In this document: in pieces, positions 33,243 through 44,490 of the stretch | Position numbering within the stretch: position 1 is the first letter of the stretch | Layout of the letters: each line of letters opens with the position of its first letter | Origin: Eleusine coracana subsp. coracana | Lineage: Eukaryota; Streptophyta; Magnoliopsida; Poales; Poaceae | Direction of reading: 5' to 3' | DNA: 64,000 bases | NCBI GenBank assembly: GCA_032690845.1 | Contig: CM064417.1 | Location: 17,576,501-17,640,500, forward strand | Notes under the pieces: model-generated | Databases searched by the model: none | Told to the model about the DNA's origin: nothing | Seen by the model: the letters and a program-made list of their open reading frames with translations, nothing else | Position numbers and translations under genes: made by a program

Positions 33243-35313
33243 TGTAAGGATCATGACCATTGAGGTCACCCCAAGGTATGATGTGTTGGTGATGAATGAC
33301 AAACATGAAATGTGTGACTAATGTCTACACGAGTGTTGTTCGTGTAGGAAACCTTTTCTACCGTATGATGATTGTAGACGGTTGCCTTGGCGGTTGATGA
33401 CAATGACCACAAGCATGGAGTCTTGTGAGCTTGATGGAGTCCAAGGGATGATGGAGATGGATCCAAGCTAAGGAAAGCTATGAAGCAAGTGTTGGGAACA
33501 CTTGTCTAGTTGTTATGGCTTTGAGTCCATAGGAAAAACCAGACTATCAAGGGGGTCTAGGTCATTTCTCTTAGGTCATGTCTAGTCGGTGATGTGCATG
33601 GATGCTCAGTGAAATCACAGGCACTAGGTGATAATGGAGAAGCCAAGGAGCTATTTGGAGAAGCCGGGAAATGAAGTCAAACAAGGACGAGGAGTCTTAG
33701 CTTCTGGACGAAGTGACCAGACAGAGGGGTCAGTGGTGACTGGACTGTACGGTAACTAAGAGGTTTATTCGAAGCCTATAGCGAGCAGCGAGGAAACTAT
33801 CAAGTCTAAAAGACCTAGAGACCGGATGGTCCGGTCAGTGGCCTGAGACATGGGCAGCGAGGAAGCAGCGCGCCAAAATATTTCTGAACTGGAGAGAGAA
33901 ATGGACCGGACGGTCCGGTCAACTGACCGTACAGTACGGTCAGCAGGAGTTAGCAGAGGGGCAGAGCCATTGGTGCTCAGGTGTGCAGTGATCGGACGGT
34001 TCGGTCTGGCAGTGACCAGACTATCCGGTCAGTATGTCCAGAAAGCTAATTTCGTGGAGCAACGGCTAGTTGGAGGTTGGAAACCTATATAACTTCGTTG
34101 CTGGGGTCTTGGAGACCACTCTTGGCCAGTGGAATTTCTTGGAGCATTTGGTGAGAGCCATGAGGAAAAGAGGAGAGCACTAAGAGGAGATATTGCATAT
34201 CTTGAGAGTGCTAGTAAGAGTAACTTGAGTATTGATGCACATCTAAGGCTAGGGTGTCCTTGAGGGTGTGATCTAGGTTGTTACTCTTGGTCTATGGTGA
34301 GACCTAGATCGGTTAGGTGTCGGTGATCGAGTTTATCATGATCAGTTGTGAAGGTTGTCACACGTTTGTACTCAGTTTGAGCCTGCCGGTGAACGAGGCA
34401 TCGCTAGTGAGCGCCTGTGTCAGATCGGGGAGTCCGACAAGTTCTCAAGGGAGGCGAGCTTGTGCCTTGGCAGCAGCGGTGACGTGCACCGTGTCTTCAC
34501 TCCGGGAGTGATTGTGGGATTGTGGGCGAGAACTCCACATTGGTGGTGGGAAGGACCGGGACTCCAGCGGGAGTGGTCCAACGAGGAGTAGGGGAAGGCG
34601 CTATCCTTCCGAGATCTCGGGAAAAAATCATGAGCCATCCCTTACTCTACTCCTTACTTTGATGCATTACTTTCCGCATTTACATACCGTGCTATTCATG
34701 CTTGTATGCTTACCATGCTCTAGTTGATTACTTGTAGACTTGCATGAATTGGCTTCTCTACTTGCTAGTTGTGCTTATCTTTCACTTGATCACTAGCATG
34801 TATAGGAGTTGCTTTGGCTTGATCGATCACCCTAGTATGTATAGTTCTACTCATGCTTGTGTGCTTTTCATGTTCTTGATGATCTAGTAGCTTTGCATGA
34901 GTAAGCTCCTTTGCTAGCTTGTTGTGTGCTTCTACGTGTCTTTATCACTAGCATGTATAGGAGTTGCTTTGGCTTGATCGATCACCCTAGTATGTATAGT
35001 TCTACTCATGCTTGTGTGCTTTTCATGTTCTTGATGATCTAGTAGCTTTGCATGAGTAAGCTCCTTTGCTAGCTTGTTGTGTGCTTCTACGTGTCTTTAT
35101 CACTAGATTGCATAGGAGTTGTATTGTCTTGTGTGATCCACTAGTATGGTTAGGTTGTTGTTCCTTTCATAGGTTCATTATCTTGCTAGTGTGATCATCA
35201 CTAGAATTGTATAGGAGTTGTTTTGAGTGGTAGGTTTTAGGAATTGGTGAATTTGGTACATAGTGTGAGTTCCCGATTCACCCTCCCCTCCTCTCTGTCA
35301 CTCAGTCCTTTCA
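33243..35313 (+). repeat. 5' LTR of Sirevirus (2071 bp)
   Basis: Carries palindromic motifs around ACCGGACGGTCCGGT (33815-34035), a TATATAA core promoter box (34086-34092) and a 155-bp tandem duplication (34791-35100) not present in the 3' LTR. That duplication explains most of the length difference. Confidence 0.92.
34791..35100 (+). repeat. 155-bp tandem duplication in 5' LTR only
   Basis: Two nearly identical adjacent copies (34791-34945, 34946-35100) start CACTAGCATGTATAGGAG. The matching part of the 3' LTR near 47280-47450 has one copy. The duplication therefore arose after integration, or by template slippage affecting one LTR. Confidence 0.88.
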
Positions 35314-35315
35314 AG

Positions 35316-35328
35316 TGGTATCAGAGCC
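35316..35328 (+). other. Primer-binding site, initiator Met tRNA
   Basis: TGGTATCAGAGCC, complementary to the 3' end of plant initiator methionine tRNA, two bases after the 5' LTR. Confidence 0.92.
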
Positions 35329-35379
35329 AAGTGCTCATCATAGGGCTTAACCACCTTGAGTTGTGATCATATTGAGTTG

Positions 35380-36612
35380 GGATGTCATCCCATTCGGGGC
35401 TGGGTCATGGCTCATGGAAGGATCGCTTGAAAAGCTACCTAAATGCCATGATTCCGGATTAGTTGATGGACACACTTGTGGACTTTGCCAAAACCTTTAC
35501 CGATGATCATGTATATGATAATGATTGTGTGGATGTGCCTAGTTCTAATGTCTAGATTCTACTAGTGATAATTTGATAGGTTGCTCCACTAGTGTGCCTA
35601 ATGTGATGATTGATGATATTAGCTCTCTTGACCTTGCTTGCTCTTCTAGTGTGACTAGTACTGATGATGCTTGTGAGTCTTTTATTGATCATGCTAGTGA
35701 TTCACTTGTCGAGGAGTTCTTTACTTTTCGTGCTAATGAGAATAAGGTCTTACTTGACTCTCTTATTCGCTTGCGAGGTATTGTGGATAGGATTGGAGCA
35801 ACTACTTTTGAGCTTCCCAAGATTGTAATAGTCGAGAAGATCCTCACCTTGCTCCCTAGCAGCAAGCTCCTCTAGATCACCCTTGATCTCATCATGGAGA
35901 ACGGTCTCTCAGTCGAGGATGTGATTGGGTTGCTCTTTGAGGATAAGGAAATCATTGCAAGCTAGAATGGGGAGAAGACTTCCAAGGCAAAAAATGGAGC
36001 ACCCTCAAGAAAAAGGAAAGAAGTAGCTTCGAGCTCAAACTTCTTTGATCCCTCCAGAAGATTGCCTTGCAGCAGCTTCTACAACCCCTTCGGATCAAGA
36101 CCTACACTGAGCTCTTCATTAGGCGCTTCATCAAGCTCTACCCCAAGAGTCATTCTAAGTTCTACTCCAAGCACTTTGGATGGACCACGCATTGGTGTAG
36201 GGGGAGCGCCAACAACAATGCTCACACGATCATTGGAGATGATCAATCTCACCACTACGACTCCGGCGCCTCCACCTCCTCCGCCACAAGATCGACTTTG
36301 GCATCTTCGTCGAGCTCACCAATAGGATTTCATCTTTCAACTTGGTAAAATTGTGAGAAATCCGAATGATGACCTATGTGATACTCTCTTGAGCATTTAT
36401 GATCTTGTGTGAAGGACAAACTCATTTAGAGGTCTTCAGAGGATCCCATCATACGAAGTGATTGATAGACTCCTCTTGCAAATCATAACTCCTGAGAGGG
36501 GTTTCTTACTTGAGGAGGTAATCAACAGAAGGCATGAGCTCTTAATTGAGAGGGTAATGGAGATAATACTTGTGCTCCACTCACGAGTGGGACACATGCT
36601 TGAGCACGTCAC
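35380..36612 (+). pseudogene. Sirevirus gag-like region plus unassigned coding sequence
   Basis: Plus-strand coding fragments. One is an N-terminal piece with stops near 35460 and 35554. Next is a 100-codon frame (35573-35875) with FTFRANENKVLLDSLIRLR, where gag is expected. After stops, a different frame (36422-36612) reads RTNSFRGLQRIPSYEVIDRLLL and a charged helical segment. This last part does not look like copia gag and is cut by the nested element; its frame carries on past 40782. No zinc knuckle was found. Confidence 0.5.
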
Positions 36613-36617
36613 TGACC

Positions 36618-37500
36618 TCATGAGTACATCACACCCATGGATACAGACAACACTCCTCCAACTAAGATGAAAGTTCATGTGCATCCCCTGAATTTACAGG
36701 TGAGATCGTTTCTAATATTTTTATTATGTAGTTTTGAGAATAGATTGCTACCTAATGAATTAATTGTTGTTAGGAACCATGGAGATGATGATGACATAGC
36801 TGGGTAGGTGATTGGAGGTGTGATGGGCCAGCAAGGACGTCCAAGCCAAGGTGGAGGCCCAATCAAAACCGACTTCGAGTCTGTTTCGGAGCCCAGGACC
36901 AGTCTGCACTAAAACGGACACCTAGGACGCATACGGACTTGGATTTCGACGTTCTATATATGCCTGGAAAGATGACGAAAAGAACTTTCCAACCCAGCTA
37001 GTCCCATGTCAAAATTCGTCCCGAGGCGTCGGTAATCACCAAAACAAATCGACTTACAGAATCTGTCCTGGTGCTGCGACACCCTAATCGGTCTTTGGGC
37101 CATGTATCGAGTTGAGCCCACATAGGGCTGCGTCCAGGGGGTCTTGCATGACCCTAGGGTCCTCATATACAGCCGCTGCCTCTTCATTTGGGTTTGGGTT
37201 TTGCTTAGATCAATTCTGTTCATAAACAGTGTTGCCATTCATCGTTTTGTGAGACCCCAACTTCGAGAGTTTAATCATACATCTGCAATTGTGTTGCATT
37301 CTTCGTTGTTCTTTCTTGTGTTCTTGATTCACAGGCAGGGATTAGCCTTCTCGGCAAGGTCAATCATCTTTGGACGGTTGATAACCAGAGGAGACGTCGT
37401 GCTGCGTGCTGTTCTGAAGCCGGATCGATTTGTGTGTCGCCTCCGCCTTAATCAAGATTATCAGAACCTATCAGAAGATTGGGAACCCTTGTCCACATCA
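36618..37500 (+). repeat. 5' LTR of non-autonomous element, copy 1
   Basis: Starts TCATGAGTACATC (the family has TGATGAG, so the second base is changed) and ends TTGTCCACATCA. Compared with its partner it lacks about 18 bp around GATTGCGGGGTTTAGAACG. Confidence 0.9.
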
Positions 37501-37502
37501 AG

Positions 37503-37520
37503 TGGTAATCAGAGCTTCAG
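37503..37520 (+). other. Variant primer-binding site, copy 1
   Basis: TGGTAATCAGAGCTTC follows the LTR. It equals the initiator Met tRNA complement TGGTATCAGAGC with one extra A. The same extra base is in copy 2, so it belongs to the family. Confidence 0.7.
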
Positions 37521-38354
37521 GTACACCGTTAGGTTTGTCCTTATCCTTGTTATTTTGTTCAATCCTAGAGTCCAGAAAATTGCCCTACAAAAATATTTGT
37601 TCATCGTGTTTCCGCTATCCTACACCCCCCTTGTGCCTTGCAATTTTCAGTTTAGTTTGCTTCTCTGAATTTTAGTCCCTACAAGGTCATTGTATTGTTG
37701 GTCTAGTACTTGTTCTTTGGTCTTGTTTGAGTCATGTGTTTCCTTGTTCATAGACAATCAAGAAAAAAAATCAAAGTGTTTTCTGTTGCACGTTCTTCCT
37801 TGAGTCAAGAGATTGCTGCACGTTGTTGCATATGAGAATTGTCGGTTCAGTTCTACATGTACATCTATTCCTTACGTAAAGAGTGCAAAAAAGAAAGTTT
37901 AAGTTTTTCCTTTGTTGCAAAGAGGTGCTAAAAAAAATAAGAAGAAAAAGCCGCACCTATAACAAAAGAAAAAAAATAAAAGGAGAAGAGAAAAAATTCA
38001 GAATTGCTTGCAGCCTTTGTGTCCTTTGTTGAGCCATTTGCTTGCTTGTTTGAACTAGCTCTGAGACAAGTTTAGGCCAGTGACATAGACTAGCTTGGGA
38101 CTATTATTCAGTTTTGCAATTTCTGAATTAAAATTTTGCTAATCCTTGCTACTATAAATGGCCTACCTAGCTCTATATATATCCTTCTGAATAGGCACAG
38201 AACTTTGGACCCTTGTAATCGTCGGATCACACTCTCCAAGGTATCCTCTATTTTGCTACTAAGAATCTTGTAAGAACTCAGTTAGGTGCTGTCATTTTCT
38301 TGTTGAGAGTTTCCACCATGATCAAACAGTAGTGATAGGAAAATATACTCTTGT

Positions 38355-39548
38355 GTGTTTTCTTGTTTTCTATTAACAATGACAGGTTACAACACCGATG
38401 GTGATGAGCCGATGGTGTCAAATGAGGTTGATACAAGTGTTGTAGCACAACGAGTGTTTAGTTCTCAAATGGAGAAGGTAGAGCAAAATCAAATGAACAA
38501 CTTGTTTCAGACTCATTTTGTTGTGAAGGATCGACGTTGTCGTGTCATCATTGATGGAGAGAGTAGCAACAACATCGCAAGCTTGGAATTGGTCGAGAAG
38601 CTTGGCTTGACCACACAGCCACACCCATGTCCATACTACATCCAATGGGTAAATTCTTGTGGTAAGATAAAGGTAGATAAAATTGCACGCATTGAATTTT
38701 TTATTGGTTCTTATAAGTATTGTGCAGATTTTGATATAGTGCCTATGCAAGCGTGTCATTTGTTATTGAGTAAGACTTGGATTTCTACAAATAATGCTTT
38801 GCACAATACCATTGCTAAAAGCTATTCATTTAAATACAATGGTAGAAGAGTTACTCTTAAACCTATGTCTGCTGCTGAAATTTTAGAAGAGGATCAACAA
38901 AGACTTGAGAGAAGAAAGAACGAACCATTTAGAATAGAATGGGCTATTTCAAATAATGCAACACTTCCATCAAAATCTAAATTGCTAGAGGATGAACATA
39001 TTTCTTTGCCTCTTGTTGCAACTAATACTTTTCAGCATATACATAAAAAAGATGATAGTGGGAAAGATAAAGAACAGATTGTTGCTTTAGGTAAGAGCTT
39101 TCTTGATGTGATGGATTATTCCAATAGTCTTGCTGTATTGGAACCATATGATCATGTTCCTTTGTCACAAGTTGATTTACCTAGTGGTCCTTGTGATAAA
39201 GAGGAGTTGTGTGCCAATGCTTCACTTATACCTTTGCCACAACAAATGAATGAGCTTGATAATTTTGCTTATGATTCACCCACTAGTGCTGAAATTAAAC
39301 ATTTGATTTTAGTTACATGTCAAAAGGATGAGCAAAAATTATTTTCTACTCTAAATACTTTGGGTTATATTAAATTTGATGTTCTTTGTGATCTAAATAC
39401 TGCGGAGAAGAAAATATTTTCTCAAACTGAATTGACTTTATTGACAAGAAACATTTTTTATGCTATTGGAAACTATGATCATAGAGGTTTGTTTATGGTG
39501 CATAGAGTTTATATTTGTTCAAAATTGAAACCTCCTTGGGTTATATAA
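38355..39548 (+). CDS. 397-codon retropepsin-like ORF, non-autonomous element copy 1
   Basis: The open frame spans 397 codons; the likely start is the internal ATG giving MTGYNTDGDE (about 38379). After a tail resembling the gag-PR linker (SSQMEKVEQNQMNNLFQTH) comes the aspartic protease-like domain with RVIIDGESSNNIASLELVEK, where IIDGES occupies the place of the D-S/T-G active site. The flap-to-C-terminal part is DIVPMQACHLLLSKTW. The remainder is acidic, rich in Leu and Glu, and not recognised. It is upstream of a pol C-terminal remnant. No RT follows. It would act, if at all, on Gag particles supplied by other elements; that is inference. No internal stop is seen. Confidence 0.8.
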   Translation: MFSCFLLTMTGYNTDGDEPMVSNEVDTSVVAQRVFSSQMEKVEQNQMNNLFQTHFVVKDRRCRVIIDGESSNNIASLELVEKLGLTTQPHPCPYYIQWVNSCGKIKVDKIARIEFFIGSYKYCADFDIVPMQACHLLLSKTWISTNNALHNTIAKSYSFKYNGRRVTLKPMSAAEILEEDQQRLERRKNEPFRIEWAISNNATLPSKSKLLEDEHISLPLVATNTFQHIHKKDDSGKDKEQIVALGKSFLDVMDYSNSLAVLEPYDHVPLSQVDLPSGPCDKEELCANASLIPLPQQMNELDNFAYDSPTSAEIKHLILVTCQKDEQKLFSTLNTLGYIKFDVLCDLNTAEKKIFSQTELTLLTRNIFYAIGNYDHRGLFMVHRVYICSKLKPPWVI

Positions 39549-39599
39549 TTAAATGACCAACTTAAAAACTGCAGTAACAATTACCATGCCATGTCAAGT

Positions 39600-39862
39600 T
39601 TTTCTAGTGTTTCTAAGATAACACATTATCAATTTTGTCATAAGTGAGAATGATGCTCATATTGCTGACCAAGGTTTCAAAGAGGTTATTAATTTTCATG
39701 GAATACCTTCTACTATAGATTCTCATTGTGATGACAAATTTCATAATGTATATAAATATGAGTTGCATCCCAAGTTTGGAAATAGTACTTTATTTTATAT
39801 TTCAGATTTGAGACCAGTATTGGGAAAAAGGGGTGAGATCGAGTCGAGGATGACTCTAATTC
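39600..39862 (+). pseudogene. Integrase/pol C-terminal remnant, copy 1
   Basis: Degenerate plus-strand sequence reads as a short integrase-core-like stretch (FKEVINFHGIPSTIDSH) joined to a typical gypsy pol C-terminus (HPKFGNSTLFYISDLRPVLGKR), just before the polypurine tract. The join removes most of the integrase and all of RT. Copy 2 has the same join. Confidence 0.7.
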
Positions 39863-39875
39863 AAAAGGGGGAGAA
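39863..39875 (+). other. Polypurine tract, copy 1
   Basis: AAAAGGGGGAGAA immediately before the 3' LTR, the plus-strand primer site for reverse transcription. Confidence 0.88.
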
Positions 39876-40776
39876 TGATAAGTACATCACACCCATGGAT
39901 ACACATAACACTCCTTCAACTAAGATGAAAGTTCATGTGCATCACCTGAATTTACAGGTGAGATCGTTTCTAATGTTTTTATTATGTGGTTTTGAGAATA
40001 GATTGCTATCTAATGAATTAATTGTTGTTAGGAACCATGGAGATGATGATGACATAGCGGGGTAGGTGATTGGAGGCGTTATGGGCCAGCAAGGACGTCC
40101 AAGCCAAGGTGGAGGCCCAATCAAAACCGACTTCGAGTCTGTTTCGGAGCCCAGGACCAGTCTGCACTAAAACGGACACCTAGGACGCATACGGACTTGG
40201 ATTTGGACGTTCTATATATGCCTGGAAAGATGACGAAAAGAAATTTCCAACCCAACTGGTCCCATTTCAAAATTCGTCCCGAGGCGTCGGTAATCGCCAA
40301 AACAAATCGACTTACAGAATCTGTCCTGGTGCTGCGACACCCTAATCGGTCTTTGGGCCATGTATCGAGTTGAGCCCACATAGGACTTCATCCAGGGGGT
40401 CTTGCATGACCCTACGGTCCTCATATACAGCCGCCGCCTCTTTATTAGGGTTTGAGTTTTTCTTAGATCAATTCTGTTCATAAACAGTGTCGCCGTTCAT
40501 CGGTTTGTGAGACCCCAACTTCGAGAGTATGATCATACATCTGCAATTGTGTTGCATTCTTCATTGTTCTTGCTTGTGTTCTTGATTCGCAGGCAGGGAT
40601 TAGCCTTCTCGGCGAGGTCAATCGTCTTTGAACGGTTGATAACCAGAGGAGACGTCGTGCTGCGATTGCGGGGTTTAGAACGTGTTGTTCTGAAGCCGGA
40701 TCGATTTGTGTGTCGCCTCCGACCAAATCAACTTACCTAGAACCTTTCGGAAGATCGGGAACCCTTGTTCACATCA
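39876..40776 (+). repeat. 3' LTR of non-autonomous element, copy 1
   Basis: Starts TGATAAGTACATC, ends TTGTTCACATCA, 901 bp. It pairs with 36618-37500. Open frames within it are not genes. Confidence 0.92.
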
Positions 40777-40781
40777 TGGCC

Positions 40782-42997
40782 TCTATGATCCTCCTCACTA
40801 CTACATCACCCTTGACAATATGGACATGGGGGATGGTCATTGGAGGTATCGTGCTTCTCACTATCCCATCAGATGGAGACTTCAGGAAGGGATTCCAAGA
40901 ATCCCTATCTATGAGGATGGGCTTATCGCTCGACGTGATGAGGTTAGTGCTCGGCAATCAAGTAATGCTTTGGATACTAACCCTTCTTCCTCTAGTGCTT
41001 GTCTTATGGTTACCACCAGGGTCAACTACAAGAGTGGAGGTACTCATTGGATTCTTGACAGTGGGTGAACCCAACATATGACCGAGAAGCCAACCATGTT
41101 CACCAACATTGATGAAGATGAAGACAGTGAGAAGGTGACTTTTGGAGATAACTCAAAAGGAAGAGTCAGAGGATCAGGCAAAGTGGCCATTACTGAGGAC
41201 CTCTATCTCTCCAAGGTCTTTCTTGTGGAAACCCTCAACTTCAACCTCCTGTCTATTGGTCAACTCTGTGACATGGGTTTCAAGTGCACATTTGATGAGA
41301 ATGGTGCAATGATTGAAAATGCAAAGAAAGGGCTAGTATTCCATGGTCTAAGGCATGAAAACCTATATGTCACGGATTTCAAATCAAGCAATATGCCACC
41401 AAGCACTTGCCACTTCACTAGGACAACTAAAGGATGGTTGTGGCATAGAAGACTGGCACATGTTGGAATGAATCAGCTCAGAAAAGTGGTCAAGAGGAAT
41501 CTAGTTGAAGGAATCAAGGATATGACCTTTAAGAAGGACAAACTATGCAGTGCTTGTCAGGCTAGAAAGCAAGTTGCATCGTCACATCCCACCAAGTCTT
41601 TCATGTCTACATCTCGTCCTCTGGAGCTCTTGCACATGGACTTGTTTGGGACAACACATTACAAGAGTCTGGGAGCGAACCTATATTGCTTGGTGATTAT
41701 GGATGACTTCACGAGATACACTTGGACCTTCTTTCTTGTGGACAAGTCTCAAGCAAGTGATATCTTCAGAAAGTTTTCAAGGAGAGCCAAGAAAGAATTC
41801 AAGGCCAACATTGTGAAGATAAGGAGTGACAATGGGAATAAGTTCAAGAACAAAAAAGTGGAGGAATATTGTGACAAGAAGGGGATCAAGCATGAATTCT
41901 CCGCTACATATACTCCCAAGCAAAATGGAGTAGTGGAGAGGAAGAACAAGACACTCATCACTCTTGCTTGTGCCATGTTGGATGAGTATGGAACTCATGA
42001 GAGGTTTTGGGTTGAAGCAACCAACACGGCTTGCTACACCTCAAACCATGTCTATCTCCACCGACTATTGAAGAAGACACCCTATGAGCTATTGGTTGGA
42101 TGGAAACCCAATGTTTCCTATTTTTGGGTTTTGGCTGCACTTGCTACATTCTCAAGAAGAGGAGGAAGCCTGAGAAGTTTGAGAGAAGAACTGATGAGGC
42201 ATTCTTGTTGGGTACTCAGGGACTTCTAAGGCATATAGGGTCTACAACTCAGCCATAGGTTGTGTGGAAGAATCCTATGATGTGCAATTTGATGAGTCAA
42301 ATGGTTCTCAGAAGGGAGATGAATTTCATGAAGTGAATATTGGAGATGAGCCTATGAGGGAAGCTTTGAGGAACATTCTCGTGGGTGAGGTTTTACCCCA
42401 CGAGGCCAACGATGATGATATTGGTGAACCTCTACTCCACCACCTCAACCAACCTCGTCCGAGGTGCAAAAACCAGCCCAAGATGTCATTGACACACCTA
42501 CTGGCTCCTCCCAAGATTCATTGAGAGTGCATCCACCTACCCAAGAGGAAATACAAGTGAGAAGTAAGCCACAAGCCTCCTCACACACTTCCCCTCAAGC
42601 CACTTCTCCAACCTCTTCACATAACACTCCCTCATCCACTCCAAGCTCTAGTTCCAAAAGGAGAAAGCATATGAGTGATTCCCCCACCTCACTAAGAATC
42701 CAAGACACTCATATCTCAAGAGAGCGAGCAGTCCATGATGTACAAGATACTTCACCTAGAGCTCCTCCCACTCGAGAAGAACACCATCCAAGACCCAAGG
42801 CCAACAACAAGGATCACTCACGTGACTTGATCATTGGAAGTCCATCTCAAGGCGTTAGGACAAGGGGGAATCAATACAAGCCCAACTATGTGAGCGAAGA
42901 AAATGATGATGAGGCAAATGTTGCAATTGATAACTTTTTTTTTGTCTCCATGATTGAGCCTACAACAATTGATGAAGCTATGGATGATCACAAATGA
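40782..42997 (+). pseudogene. Sirevirus protease-integrase region
   Basis: Begins with the continuation of an unassigned frame (YDPPHYYITLDNMDMGDGHW). The copia protease N-terminal part ends in THWILDSG followed by a stop at about 41069. The gag-pre-integrase zinc finger reads WHRRLAHVG...LCSACQARKQ (about 41441-41570). Integrase has DDE-type segments LLHMDLFG, IRSDNGNKFKN and PKQNGVVERKN. A frameshift near 42130 moves the C-terminus into another frame. After that come Ser/Pro/His-rich linker sequences (42464-42997). These proteins would insert cDNA into chromosomes; here they are broken. Confidence 0.88.
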
Positions 42998-42999
42998 GT

Positions 43000-44490
43000 T
43001 ATGGCCATGCAAGAAGAACTAAACAACTTTAAGAGATGCAAAGTATGAAAATTGGTTGAGAGTCCTAAGAATCATAATATGGTTGTCACCAAGTGGGTCT
43101 TCAAGAACAAGCAAGATGAGAAAGGAGCAATTGTCAAGAACAAGGCTCGTCTAGTGGCTAAGAGATATTCTCAAGTGGCGGGCATTGACTTTGAAGAAAC
43201 CTTGGCTCCCGTGGCCCGTCTTGAAGCTATTCCGATCTTACTTGCCTATGCATCACACAATGGCTTCAAGCTCTATCAAATGGATGTAAAGAGGGCCTTC
43301 TTGAATGGAGAGATCAATGAGAAAGTCTATGTGGAACAACCTCTGGGGCTTGAGGACCCTAAACATCCAAGACATGTGTACAAATTGAAGAAAGCTCTTT
43401 ATGGCCCCAAGCAAGCACCAAGGGCATCATATGAACATTTGAGAAACTTCCTACTCAAGAATGGATTCACCATTGGAAGCATTGACAACACATTGTTCAC
43501 AAGGCATGTTGGGAAGGACCACTTTGTGTGCTAAATCTATGTGGATGATATCAACTATGGGTCAACCAATGAGAAGTTCAATGAAGAGTTCTGGGAAATG
43601 ATGGTAAGGGAATTTCAAATGTCAAAGATTCGGGAGTTGCATGTGTTCTTTGGTTTTCAAGTCAAACAATTAAGAGAAGGAAAATTCATCTATCAAGAGA
43701 AGTATACCAAGGATCTTCTCAAGAGATTCAACATGGAGAATTGCAAGCCTTTTCACACTCCAATGGCGACAAGCAAATCCTTGGATGATGATGCAAAGGG
43801 TAAACTGGTGGACCCCAAGCTCTATAGATCAATGATTGGATCCTTGCTCTATCTCACCGCCTCAAGATCGGATATCATGTTTAGTGTGTGCTTGTGTGCA
43901 CGCTATCAAGCAAATCCGAAGGAGTCTCACTTGAAGGCAGTGAATAGGATTCTTAGATACCTCAAATACACACCTACATGGGACTATGGTATCCGAGAGG
44001 AGCAAGCTTTGAGTTACTTGGGTATTCGAACTCAGACTTCGCGGGATGCAAAGTGAATAGGAAGAGTACATCGAGAGGTTGCCAATTTCTTGGAAGATCT
44101 CTAGTATCCTAGAGCTCAAAGAAACAAAACTCGGTGGCTCTATCTATAGCTGAAGCGGAGTATATGGCAGCGGGAGCTTGTTGTGCACAACTTCTCTACA
44201 TGAGGCAAATTCTCTCGGATTATGGCCTCAACTTCACTCAAATGCCATTATATTGTGATAGTGAAGCGGCAATCAAAATGGATCTCAAAACTAGAGATCA
44301 TGGTCATGTGAAGCATATTCAAGTCAAGCATCATTTCATAAGAGACCATGTTGAGAAGAACGATATTTAGTTGGTCAGCGTGTGGACTCATGAACAATTG
44401 GCAAATATCTTCACCAAGCCACTCGACGAGAAGACCTTCAACAAGCTAAGGGGAGAACTCAATGTTCTCGACCTTTCAAACTTCACATAA
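43000..44490 (+). pseudogene. Sirevirus reverse transcriptase-RNase H
   Basis: Copia RT with VVTKWVFKNKQDEKG, KARLVAKRYSQVAGIDFEET and YQMDVKRAFLNG (43050-43340). The palm YVDDI follows an in-frame stop at about 43532. DLLKRFNMENCKPFHTPM and the Ty1/copia RNase H segments (IAEAEYMAA, YCDSEAAIKM, HIQVKHHFIRDHV) follow, with a frameshift near 44040 and a stop at about 44368. THEQLANIFTKPL closes the region. RT converts element RNA to DNA; this copy is inactive. Confidence 0.9.

Larger units (their letters stand above)
36613..40781 (+). mobile_element. Non-autonomous gypsy derivative, copy 1
   Basis: Element 36618-40776 flanked by TGACC (36613-36617) and TGGCC (40777-40781), a 5-bp duplication with one change. 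LTRs of 883 and 901 bp, a primer site, one 397-codon ORF with a retropepsin-like domain, a short remnant of the pol C-terminus and a polypurine tract are present. Reverse transcriptase, RNase H and most of integrase are absent. It was inserted into the Sirevirus in the same orientation. A second copy is at 55382-60626. Confidence 0.92.

Noticed and set aside
33815..34035. Regularly spaced palindromes considered as a CRISPR-like array
   Set aside because: Eukaryotic LTR context, irregular spacing, imperfect units and presence in both LTRs fit a Sirevirus regulatory region.
37144..37668. 174-codon plus-strand frame
   Set aside because: Lies mostly in the 5' LTR of the non-autonomous element and has no domain; similar frames recur in each related LTR.
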